Positions 1-5,439 of a DNA stretch of 10,063 nt are shown here, piece by piece. The DNA lies in assembly GCA_019746355.1 (NCBI GenBank), contig JAIESC010000247.1, forward strand, positions 1 to 10,063, in the 5' to 3' direction. A program made the translations under genes and the position numbers. The stretch's first letter is position 1. Each line of letters begins with the position of its first letter. Origin of the DNA: Xanthobacteraceae bacterium. GTDB taxonomy: Bacteria; Pseudomonadota; Alphaproteobacteria; Rhizobiales; Xanthobacteraceae. A model generated the notes under the pieces. The model had not been told where the DNA came from and made no database searches. It saw nothing but the letters and a program-made list of their open reading frames with translations.

Positions 1-77
1 TGGTAGCGAGAGAGGGACTCGAACCCCCGACCCCAGGATTATGATTCCCGTGCTCTAACCAGCTGAGCTACCTCGCC
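1..77 (-). tRNA. tRNA-Met (anticodon CAT, elongator type)
   Basis: The reverse strand folds into a full 77-nt cloverleaf: 7-bp acceptor stem GGCGAGG/TCTCGCT (two G-U pairs), D-arm GCTC...GAGC, anticodon stem CGGGA/TCCTG with loop ATCATAA (anticodon CAT; plus-strand positions 43-41), a 5-nt variable loop, T-arm GGGGG-TTCGAGT-CCCTC, discriminator A and encoded CCA. CAT could mean initiator Met, elongator Met or Ile2. The pairing at the first acceptor position and the lack of three consecutive G-C pairs beside the anticodon loop argue against the initiator. The body resembles alphaproteobacterial elongator tRNA-Met rather than tRNA-Ile2, though that last distinction is from memory. A promoter lies about 30 nt upstream. 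Confidence 0.95.
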
Positions 78-114
78 GCACGCTCGAACCGCCTTCGCGG
101 TCGCGAACGGCGGC

Positions 115-143
115 ATATAAGAAGTCACCCAAATGCCTGTCAA
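115..143 (-). promoter_or_regulatory. Sigma-70-type promoter of tRNA-Met
   Basis: On the minus strand TTGACA (143-138) is followed after exactly 17 nt by TTATAT (120-115), a near-perfect housekeeping promoter. The predicted transcription start is near 108, about 30 nt before the tRNA 5' end. The stretch after the -10 box is entirely G/C for six bases (GCCGCC). Such a GC-rich discriminator is typical of stable-RNA promoters under stringent (ppGpp/DksA) control; that regulation is inferred. An inverted repeat (89-113, CCGCC-TTCGC with GCGAA-C-GGCGG) occupies most of the leader. Confidence 0.75.
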
Positions 144-202
144 GCAATGACGGCACCTGGCCCGATCTGATTGGTTTTTCAGGCGCAATAGCCCGCAAAG
201 AA

Positions 203-216
203 CCGCCCCGGGGCGG
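203..216 (-). terminator. Possible weak terminator after the small exported gene
   Basis: A perfect 14-bp palindrome, CCGCCCCGGGGCGG, lies 9 nt beyond the stop codon of the minus-strand gene at 225-593. It is followed on that strand by TTCTTT. It can form a 5-bp all-GC stem with a 4-nt loop. The U-tract is short and interrupted, so intrinsic termination is only plausible. It sits between that gene and the tRNA promoter, where a terminator would make sense. Confidence 0.4.
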
Positions 217-224
217 GGAAAACC

Positions 225-593
225 TTATTTTGGCCGCACCGAGGGATCGCCGCCGGGGCTGCCGGGGGGCGGAATCACCTTCATCGCGCCACCTTGCGGG
301 GTCGGCGCATGCATTTCGGGATCGACACCGGGCGGCGGACACAGCACGCCATCGGATTTCGCCAACCGGTCGCCCAGCGATTCCGGCGCGCGGCCGGTGG
401 TGGTGCCGCGCGGAGCGACCGTCCCTTCATGCGGAACCGCCTCGGTCGGCACACAGTTTGTTGTCGCACGATCCGGACTCGGCGGAGCGGTTTGGGCTTG
501 CGGTGTCGAAGGCGCAGGCGGCGCCTGCGCAAAACTCACCGCAGGCAACAGCACCAACGCGGCACTCATCGCTATCGGGATTTTCTTTGTCAT
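225..593 (-). CDS. Small exported Pro-rich protein, function unknown
   Basis: 122 residues. The first 22 (MTKKIPIAMSAALVLLPAVSFA) form a classic Sec signal peptide: lysines, hydrophobic core, and an S-F-A cleavage site before QAPP. The mature part of about 100 residues is rich in Pro, Ala, Thr and Gly and looks disordered. It has exactly two cysteines (in TTNCVPTE and GVLCPPPG), which could form a disulfide in the periplasm. The tail MKVIPPPGSPGGDPSVRPK resembles small hypothetical proteins I recall from Bradyrhizobium relatives, but I can assign no function. A start 14 codons upstream (635) is possible and has an AGGG before it. I prefer 593 because it gives a normal signal peptide and because an EcfG-type promoter match ends 8 nt before it. 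The gene is on the same strand as the methyltransferase upstream but about 125 nt away. Confidence 0.75.
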   Translation of the reverse strand: MTKKIPIAMSAALVLLPAVSFAQAPPAPSTPQAQTAPPSPDRATTNCVPTEAVPHEGTVAPRGTTTGRAPESLGDRLAKSDGVLCPPPGVDPEMHAPTPQGGAMKVIPPPGSPGGDPSVRPK

Positions 594-601
594 GCTGGGA
601 A

Positions 602-626
602 AACGGCGCAGCAGCGCGGATGTTCC
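602..626 (-). promoter_or_regulatory. Candidate EcfG-type (general stress) promoter
   Basis: On the minus strand GGAAC (626-622) and CGTT (605-602) are separated by exactly 16 nt. This matches the consensus GGAAC-N16/17-CGTT known for the alphaproteobacterial general stress sigma factor (EcfG/SigT family). It lies directly before the ATG at 593, with 8 nt between CGTT and the start codon. Transcripts would therefore begin at or within a few bases of the ATG and be nearly leaderless. That agrees with the lack of a clear ribosome-binding site before 593. If translation instead starts at 635, this site would lie inside the gene. Confidence 0.5.
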
Positions 627-718
627 CTGCGGCATGATCCCTAGAGGGGAACCGGTTTCGGATCAGATCACGCCGGGCAAAACAACCGGCAACGCACCTG
701 ATGAAGCCAGCCTGGCTT

Positions 719-1357
719 TCAGCTTTTCCGGTATCGGATCAGCGAGAAATGTCCCATCGGCGCCATCGGGCGGCGCTCCACCAGTGTCACGCCGCCATGT
801 TTGGCCGCCCAGTTCACCAGCCGCGCCCATGGAAATTCCGGCCGCCAGCCGAGCCTGCGCGCCAGTGGCGCAAAGCACATCTCGAAGACTTTGCGTGGAC
901 CGCTTTCCGCGCCGATGTGGTTGACCAGAATGAGTTCACCGCCCGGCTTCAGCACACGCATGAAATCATCGAGCGTCGCTTCGGGATCGGGCACCGCGGT
1001 AATGACGTACTGCGCCACCACCGCATCGAACGCACCGTCCGGAAACGCGAGATTCTTCGCATCCATCACCGACAGCGTTTCGACATTGGTGAGGTTCTGC
1101 GCACGCACCCGCTCCTGCGCCTTGCGCAGCATCGGCTCGGAAATGTCGACGCCATGCAGCTTCGTGCTGCGCGAATAATCCGACAGCGACAGTCCGGTGC
1201 CGACGCCGACATCGAGCACACGCCCGCCGATTGCGTCGGCAACCGCGATGGTGGATTTGCGGCCTTCGTCAAAAACCTTGCCGAACACCATGTCGTAGAC
1301 CGGCGCCCACGCGGCATAGGCTTTCGCCACTCCGGCCCGATCGATGTCGTTGGTCAT
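719..1357 (-). CDS. Class I SAM-dependent methyltransferase, PmtA-like
   Basis: 212 residues with a Rossmann-type methyltransferase fold. Motif I is LDVGVGTGLS (about 48-57), an acidic residue (D71 in HGVDIS) fits ribose binding, and DGAFDAVVAQ (107-116) and RVLKPGGELILVNH (134-147) are the later core motifs. The N-terminus AYAAWAPVYDMVFGKVFDEG resembles Rhodobacter-type phosphatidylethanolamine N-methyltransferases, which make phosphatidylcholine at the inner face of the cytoplasmic membrane using SAM. That substrate is inferred; related enzymes include partial-activity paralogues in Bradyrhizobium and ubiquinone/menaquinone methyltransferases. It lies 81 nt downstream of mnmA on the same strand and may be co-transcribed, although the gap contains a hairpin. 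A GGGCGGG stretch lies 3 nt before the ATG, too close to be an ideal ribosome-binding site. Confidence 0.85.
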   Translation of the reverse strand: MTNDIDRAGVAKAYAAWAPVYDMVFGKVFDEGRKSTIAVADAIGGRVLDVGVGTGLSLSDYSRSTKLHGVDISEPMLRKAQERVRAQNLTNVETLSVMDAKNLAFPDGAFDAVVAQYVITAVPDPEATLDDFMRVLKPGGELILVNHIGAESGPRKVFEMCFAPLARRLGWRPEFPWARLVNWAAKHGGVTLVERRPMAPMGHFSLIRYRKS

Positions 1358-1388
1358 GTCCCGCCCTGTTACGCAATACTTGTTATTG

Positions 1389-1411
1389 TTCCGGCACGAT
1401 CCGCGCCGGAA
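1389..1411 (-). repeat. Inverted repeat between mnmA and the methyltransferase gene
   Basis: TTCCGGC (1389-1395) and GCCGGAA (1405-1411) are perfect 7-bp inverted arms around a 9-nt loop, about 28 nt after the mnmA stop. On the minus strand the hairpin is followed by CAATAACAA, not a U-tract, so it is not a standard terminator. It could act as a partial terminator, an mRNA-stabilising hairpin protecting the mnmA 3' end, or an operator for the methyltransferase gene. Confidence 0.45.
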
Positions 1412-1438
1412 GTCTTTCCATTCTTGGAGGATTAGGAG

Positions 1439-2617
1439 TTATCCGGCAAGGGCTTCGCGCAAACCAGGCGTGGGGCGCGTCGTCATGCGCGGTGCAGCAC
1501 TGATAAAGCCGCCGCCGAGAACGCGGGCCTGTCCCGCAGGCGCATCGTAGAACACGCAGGCCTGTCCCGGCGAGACACCTTCCTCGCCGTCGACGAGTTC
1601 GACCTCGTAAGTCCCGCCAATGCGGCGCAGCCAGGCCGGCTGCGGCGGACGGGTGGAGCGCACCTTGACGAACAGTTCAAGACCGTCGCCGATCGCGCGG
1701 TCGAGTTCGCCATCGCCGATCCAGTTGACGTCGCGCAGCATGATCTTGCGCACGTTCAGCGCCTCGCGCGGTCCAACCACCACGCGGCGAGTCTCCGCAT
1801 CGAGATGCAACACATACAGCGGCGCGCTTGCAGCGATGCCGAGACCGCGGCGCTGGCCGATGGTGAAACCGACAATGCCCTGATGGCGGCCGAGCACACG
1901 GCCGTTGAGATCGACAATGTCGCCGGGCTCCATCGCCTTCGGCTTCAGCCGCTCGATCACATCGGTGTAGCGGCCGGTCGGCACGAAACAGATGTCCTGG
2001 CTGTCGTGCTTGTCCGCAACCGACAGTCCGAACCGGCGCGCCAGTTCGCGGGTCTGCGCCTTGGTCATGTCGCCGAGCGGGAAGCGGACATCGGCCAATT
2101 GATCCTGCGTGGTCGCGAACAGGAAGTAGCTCTGGTCGCGGTCGGCGTCCGCGGCGCAAACCAGCGCGCGCGATCCGTCTGCCAGCCGCCGTGACGCGAC
2201 GTAGTGCCCGGTGGCGAGCGCCTTCGCGCCGAGGTCGCGCGCGGTCGCCAGCAGATCGCGAAACTTGATCGAGCGGTTGCACTCGATGCACGGCACCGGC
2301 GTCTCGCCGTGCACGTAGCTCTCGGCGAAACTCTCGATCACCGACTCGCGAAAGCGGCTTTCGTAATCGAGCACGTAATGCGGGATGCCGAGACGCGCCG
2401 CGACATCGCGCGCGTCGTGAATGTCCTGACCGGCGCAACAGGCGCCCTTGCGATGGGTCGCGGCGCCATGGTCGTAAAGCTGCAGCGTGATGCCGACGAC
2501 GTCATAGCCTTCGGCCTTCAGCAGCGCAGCCGTCGCCGAGGAATCGACGCCGCCGGACATGGCGACGACGACCCGGGTGTCTTCCGGGCGACCTTCGAGG
2601 TCGAGGCTGTTGAGCAT
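1439..2617 (-). CDS. mnmA: tRNA-specific 2-thiouridylase MnmA
   Basis: 392 residues. MnmA activates U34 of tRNA-Lys, -Glu and -Gln with ATP and replaces its O2 with sulfur delivered as a persulfide, giving s2U34. The PP-loop SGGVDSS is at 21-27. The catalytic cysteine is C113 in [14 protein letters not shown] (aligned with E. coli C102), and the partner cysteine is C210 in [10 protein letters not shown] (E. coli C199). [11 protein letters not shown] and the C-terminal beta-barrel region follow. The extra cysteines C60-C61 (GACCAGQD) and C110 are a variant I associate with alphaproteobacterial members. Length is somewhat above the roughly 370 of E. coli, from short additions at both ends. The ATG at 2617 places the PP-loop at the usual distance from the N-terminus; its ribosome-binding site is weak. 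It is the first gene of the minus-strand group and diverges from the flagellar locus. Confidence 0.97.
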   Translation of the reverse strand: MLNSLDLEGRPEDTRVVVAMSGGVDSSATAALLKAEGYDVVGITLQLYDHGAATHRKGACCAGQDIHDARDVAARLGIPHYVLDYESRFRESVIESFAESYVHGETPVPCIECNRSIKFRDLLATARDLGAKALATGHYVASRRLADGSRALVCAADADRDQSYFLFATTQDQLADVRFPLGDMTKAQTRELARRFGLSVADKHDSQDICFVPTGRYTDVIERLKPKAMEPGDIVDLNGRVLGRHQGIVGFTIGQRRGLGIAASAPLYVLHLDAETRRVVVGPREALNVRKIMLRDVNWIGDGELDRAIGDGLELFVKVRSTRPPQPAWLRRIGGTYEVELVDGEEGVSPGQACVFYDAPAGQARVLGGGFISAAPRMTTRPTPGLREALAG

Positions 2618-2688
2618 GAGTGAGGCCGATCTTGCTGTTGCCGGGGCGGGCTTGGGCCGTCGGCAACCATCGTTTCAGGGAGCTCTTT

Positions 2689-2716
2689 ATCTATAGTCCG
2701 ACCGTAGCTGAGGCAA
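2689..2716 (-). promoter_or_regulatory. Candidate sigma-70 promoter of mnmA
   Basis: On the minus strand TTGCCT (2716-2711) precedes TATAGA (2695-2690, extended as TATAGAT) with a 15-nt spacer. It would start transcription about 65 nt before the mnmA ATG. The -10 element is good, but the spacer is short, so this is only the best candidate in the gap. Confidence 0.4.
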
Positions 2717-2777
2717 TCGCGGCCCGCGTTGATCTATTCCAATGAAACCCGCCCCTCTTTCAGGGGGAAATTCTTGC

Positions 2778-2820
2778 CGCCGGGCAGAAAAACCCCGGCG
2801 ACGCAACCCGCGCGGGCTGC
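2778..2820. promoter_or_regulatory. Two dyads: candidate activator (FlbD-type) sites upstream of fliK
   Basis: CGCCGGG (2778-2784) and CCCGGCG (2794-2800) form a perfect 7-bp dyad around a 9-nt A-rich centre (CAGAAAAAC). Ten nt further, CCCGCGCGGG (2807-2816) is a perfect palindrome, extended imperfectly to 18 bp by GCA...TGC (2803-2820). They are centred about 110 and 88 nt upstream of the predicted sigma-54 start, where enhancer-binding activators normally bind. In Caulobacter, FlbD binds ftr elements with GC-rich CCGGC-like arms around an A-rich centre, which the first dyad resembles. The assignment to FlbD is inference. Confidence 0.45.
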
Positions 2821-2835
2821 GGTCGCCTTCTGTAA

Positions 2836-2868
2836 GACATTGAAATAATTAGATTTTAAAATTTTTTC
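2836..2868. promoter_or_regulatory. AT-rich island, possible IHF/bending site
   Basis: Between the dyads and the sigma-54 promoter there is a stretch of about 30 bp with very few G/C bases, including TTTTAAAATTTTTT, inside DNA that is otherwise strongly GC-rich. Sigma-54 flagellar promoters of Caulobacter place an IHF site between the activator sites and the promoter, so a bending role is plausible. I found no clean match to the IHF consensus, so the protein involved is unproven. Confidence 0.35.
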
Positions 2869-2872
2869 GCGA

Positions 2873-2887
2873 TGGCCCGGTCCTTGC
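2873..2887 (+). promoter_or_regulatory. Sigma-54 (RpoN) promoter of fliK-flgD
   Basis: TGGCCC (2873-2878), a 5-nt spacer, then TTGC (2884-2887) followed by T. The invariant GG (2874-2875) and GC (2886-2887) are separated by exactly 10 nt, matching the -24/-12 consensus TGGCAC-N5-TTGCW apart from one base in the -24 box. The predicted start of transcription is near 2899, so the leader before the GTG at 2921 is about 22 nt. In Caulobacter such promoters drive mid/late flagellar genes and need the activator FlbD, which is encoded at the right end of this window. Confidence 0.8.
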
Positions 2888-2920
2888 TGAACAGAAGAAG
2901 CAATCACTGTGAGGCCGCCC

Positions 2921-4450
2921 GTGTTCAGCGTTACCCCGGAACCAGCCGTATCCAAGCCCGCCTATGATCCGCCGGCCAGACAGGCGCGTGCAGATCAGCC
3001 GCCATCGGACGGCTTCGCCGCTCTGGTGGACAGCAATGCCGCGGCGGCCTCCGACACGGACCGCCCGGCTCGTCCGGCCCCCGATGCGCCGCGCCGCGAC
3101 GCCCGCGGGACCGACACACCCGCGCCGAACAACGACCGGCAGGCCGATGCCTCCGCCGCGTCCTCGAAAAATGAGTCCGGCGCCACCAGGCAGGACGCCG
3201 ATCAGTCCACGCCAACTGACGCGACCGCCACCGGCAACAAGCCCGGCAAGACCAAGTCCGCGTCCGGCGATACCAAGACCGAAGACAAGCCGCAGGACGG
3301 CGATGCAACCGCGGCAGCCGCGGCTGTGACGCTGGTGATTCCAGCAATCGTGACCGATCCCGTCGCGGTCGTGATCGCTGCGGCAACAGGTCCGGCCGCA
3401 CCAACCGGTGACGATACGGCGTCCGCAACACCTGTTGCGGCAACAGCCGCCATCGCGAGCGCCGCCGCCGTCACCGCTCCCGCCAATACATCGGCCGTAC
3501 AGGCAGCCGGCGCTGCAGAAACCGCAACCACCGGAACGGCCGTCAACGCCGGGGCAACGTCTCCAACGGTTGAGACCGCCGCGCCGGAAACCTCCGCCGC
3601 GACGATCACCGCTGCTGCGGCCGTCATCAAGTCGGACAGCGGCAAGACCGAAATTCTCACGAAGGATGGCGAGGCCGCGCCCGCCAAGGACGTCAAGGAC
3701 AGCAAGCAGGCCACCGATCCATCGGCGAAGCCTGTGTCAGATCAGGCCATCACGCCGGAAACCGGCACGGCGAACACGGACGACAAGCCGGCGCAGTATG
3801 ACAAGGCGGCTGCGGAAGCCGGCACGGCCGATACCGAGTCGTCGAAGAATGCCGGCAAGGCAACGCCGCAAGCCGACCCCCGCGCCACCGCTCCCGCGCC
3901 GCAAGTGTTGACCGATCCGGGATTACAGCCTCCCGCCGGAATCCAGCCGCAACCGATCCAGACTCTTGCCGCCAATCTGACCGCAGTCCCGGTGCCGACC
4001 GCGAATTCAGCGTTTGCGGACAGCGCGCCGGTGCCGCTCAACGGCCTTGCGGCGGACATCGCGCTGCGCGCGGCGGGCGGCAACAGCCGCTTCGAGATCC
4101 GCCTCGATCCGGCCGAGCTTGGCCGCATTGATGTGCGCCTCGACGTCGACAAGCACGGCAACGTCACCTCACATCTGACGGTGGAACGGCCGGCGACGCT
4201 CGACATGCTGCGTAACGATGCGCCAAAACTTCAGCAGGCGCTGGAAGACGCCGGCCTGAAGACCGGGGACTCCGGATTGCAGTTCAGCCTGCGCGATCAG
4301 TCATCATCCGGCCGCGACAGCGACAACGGCTCCGGCCGCAATTCGCAGCGCGTCGTCATTACCGAAGAAGACACCGTTCCCGCGCAGGTCGCGGGACGAA
4401 CCTACGGCCGCATGCTCGGGGCGAGCAGCGGCGTCGATATCAGGATCTGA
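2921..4450 (+). CDS. fliK: Flagellar hook-length control protein FliK
   Basis: 509 residues from the GTG at 2921. FliK measures the growing hook and, through its C-terminal domain, makes the export gate protein FlhB switch from rod/hook to filament substrates. The C-terminal Flg_hook domain is clear at about 372-470: FEIRLDPAELGRIDVRLDV, then LTVERPATLDMLRNDAPKLQ and LEDAGLKTGDSGLQFSLRDQ. The first 350 or so residues are low-complexity, rich in Ala, Thr, Pro, Asp and Lys, as expected for the extended ruler part, and are probably recognisable only by composition. A GTG at 2909 is in frame. I choose 2921 because GAGG (2911-2914) sits 6 nt before it, and because the sigma-54 start near 2899 would leave the 2909 codon almost no leader. 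The gene ends 12 nt before flgD. Confidence 0.9.
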   Translation: MFSVTPEPAVSKPAYDPPARQARADQPPSDGFAALVDSNAAAASDTDRPARPAPDAPRRDARGTDTPAPNNDRQADASAASSKNESGATRQDADQSTPTDATATGNKPGKTKSASGDTKTEDKPQDGDATAAAAAVTLVIPAIVTDPVAVVIAAATGPAAPTGDDTASATPVAATAAIASAAAVTAPANTSAVQAAGAAETATTGTAVNAGATSPTVETAAPETSAATITAAAAVIKSDSGKTEILTKDGEAAPAKDVKDSKQATDPSAKPVSDQAITPETGTANTDDKPAQYDKAAAEAGTADTESSKNAGKATPQADPRATAPAPQVLTDPGLQPPAGIQPQPIQTLAANLTAVPVPTANSAFADSAPVPLNGLAADIALRAAGGNSRFEIRLDPAELGRIDVRLDVDKHGNVTSHLTVERPATLDMLRNDAPKLQQALEDAGLKTGDSGLQFSLRDQSSSGRDSDNGSGRNSQRVVITEEDTVPAQVAGRTYGRMLGASSGVDIRI

Positions 4451-4462
4451 GGAGAGATCATC

Positions 4463-5167
4463 ATGGCGGTTGATGCTGCAGCGATGCCGACGGTGCCGAC
4501 GTCGGCGCCAGCGACGAACTCTTCCGGCAGCTCGAATTCGAGCACCTCCGGCAGCAGCAACACCGGCATTGCGGATAACTTTCAGTCCTTTCTGATGCTG
4601 CTGACCACGCAGTTGCAGAACCAGAATCCGCTCTCTCCGCTGGATACCAACCAGTTCACCCAGCAGCTCGTGCAGTTCGCGCAGGTCGAACAACAGCTCA
4701 AATCCAACGATCAACTGGCATCGCTGGTGAAAATCGAAAAAAGTTCGCAGTCGACGCAGGCGCTCGTGTTCGTCGGCCAGACCGTGGCCGTCGACGGCAG
4801 CACAGCACGTTTCGACGGCAACGCGACCTGGAATTTCAGCGCGCCGCAGGACTCGAGCGCGACCATCACCATCACCAATTCGGCGGGCCAGACCGCTTAC
4901 ACGGGCGGCTTCGCCATCGGCTCCGGAAATTCCAGCTTCGTCTGGGACGGCAAGGGCAAGGACGGCACCAAGTGGCCGGTCGGAGACTACAAAATGACAG
5001 TCACCGCGAAGGACACCAACGGCAAGGACGTCGCGATCTCCACTGAAGTCCAGGGCATGGTCGACTCCGTCGATCTCACCGCAAGCCCGGCGCTGCTGTC
5101 GATCGGCGGCAAGAACTATACGGTCGATCAGATCAAGCGCGTCGTGCGGCCTTCCGCATCGAGCTGA
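4463..5167 (+). CDS. flgD: Flagellar hook-capping protein FlgD
   Basis: 234 residues, close to the roughly 230 of E. coli FlgD. FlgD is exported and forms the scaffold cap at the tip of the growing hook, where it guides FlgE assembly. After a Ser/Asn-rich N-terminal linker (about 14-32) comes the conserved capping segment (about 34-86), containing FQSFLMLLTTQLQNQNPLSP and QFTQQLVQFAQVEQQL. The C-terminal part (about 100-220) has the FlgD beta domain, with FVWDGKGKDGTKWPVGDYKM as its signature. The ATG at 4463 has a strong ribosome-binding site (GAGGAGAG). The 12-nt gap to fliK indicates co-transcription from the sigma-54 promoter, which fits: hook cap and hook-length control act at the same stage. 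No flgE follows directly; a terminator closes the unit. Confidence 0.95.
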   Translation: MAVDAAAMPTVPTSAPATNSSGSSNSSTSGSSNTGIADNFQSFLMLLTTQLQNQNPLSPLDTNQFTQQLVQFAQVEQQLKSNDQLASLVKIEKSSQSTQALVFVGQTVAVDGSTARFDGNATWNFSAPQDSSATITITNSAGQTAYTGGFAIGSGNSSFVWDGKGKDGTKWPVGDYKMTVTAKDTNGKDVAISTEVQGMVDSVDLTASPALLSIGGKNYTVDQIKRVVRPSASS

Positions 5168-5203
5168 CGCGAAATCAGTCGAGCATAATTCGCTCCTACG
5201 TCA

Positions 5204-5257
5204 TTGCGAGCGAAGCGAAGCAATCCAGCCTTGAAGAACTGGATTGCTTCGTCGCAA
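5204..5257. repeat. REP-like palindromic element downstream of flgD
   Basis: An inner stem pairs 5216-5228 with 5239-5251 (CGAAGCAATCCAG / CTGGATTGCTTCG, 13 bp, 10-nt loop). An outer stem pairs TTGCGA (5204-5209) with TCGCAA (5252-5257), with a 6-nt bulge of 5' arm sequence. The core (TCATTGCGAGCGAAGCGAAG and GCAATCCAG) matches what I recall as a highly dispersed intergenic repeat in Bradyrhizobium-type and other proteobacterial genomes. It begins 36 nt after the flgD stop and could stabilise the flgD 3' end. There is no second copy in this window. Confidence 0.7.
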
Positions 5258-5295
5258 GCGCGCAGCCATCCGCAGGACAGAATTCACACATCCCT

Positions 5296-5330
5296 CAGGC
5301 CGGTTCTCTTGGAACCGGCCTGTCCGTTTT
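5296..5330 (+). terminator. Rho-independent terminator of fliK-flgD
   Basis: CAGGCCGGTTC (5296-5306) pairs perfectly over 11 bp with GAACCGGCCTG (5312-5322) around a 5-nt loop. It is followed by TCCGTTTT (5323-5330). This is a strong intrinsic terminator about 130 nt after flgD, beyond the REP-like element. It separates flgD from sciP. Confidence 0.85.
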
Positions 5331-5367
5331 GGGCATATCCAAGGAGATTCGTATTGGAGGCTTGGGT

Positions 5368-5382
5368 TTAGGTAAATTTTAA
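5368..5382 (+). promoter_or_regulatory. Candidate CtrA box upstream of sciP
   Basis: TTAG (5368-5371), 7 nt, then TTAA (5379-5382) matches the CtrA consensus TTAA-N7-TTAA at 7 of 8 fixed positions. It is 58 nt before the sciP start, inside the only AT-rich patch of this gap. CtrA control of sciP is known in Caulobacter-type cell cycles as I recall it; here it is inferred. A GANTC (CcrM methylation) site, GATTC, lies at 5346-5350. Confidence 0.45.
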
Positions 5383-5439
5383 GCCGCCGGGGGTAGGTTG
5401 TTCCCACGAGTTCAGTTGTTTCGAGTTTGTGAGTACACC

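Noticed and set aside
704..718. Inverted repeat AAGCCAG/CTGGCTT just after the methyltransferase stop, considered as a terminator
   Set aside because: The stem is about 5 bp once a loop is allowed and no U-tract follows on the minus strand.
701..1435. Plus-strand frame of 244 codons opposite the methyltransferase
   Set aside because: The opposite strand has clear SAM-binding motifs; this translation is Arg/His-rich with no domain.
1677..2438. Second minus-strand frame inside mnmA
   Set aside because: Out-of-frame, extremely Arg-rich translation of the mnmA gene.
2752..2766. CCCCT/AGGGG hairpin in the mnmA-fliK gap
   Set aside because: Only 5 bp, no U-tract, and unrelated to the position of either promoter; not enough to call.
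2734..2955. Minus-strand frame of 73 codons in the mnmA-fliK gap
   Set aside because: It runs through the sigma-54 promoter, the dyads and the fliK start, has no convincing ribosome-binding site, and shows no domain.
3202..3714. Ala/Val-rich minus-strand frame that looks like a hydrophobic protein
   Set aside because: It is the complement of the low-complexity Ala/Thr part of fliK, which produces such frames automatically.
5346..5350. GANTC (CcrM) site before sciP as evidence for methylation control
   Set aside because: A 5-mer with one free base occurs many times per 10 kb by chance; kept only as a side note.
5201..5407. Minus-strand frame of 68 codons downstream of flgD
   Set aside because: It is built from the REP-like palindrome and the terminator hairpin, so it is not a protein gene.
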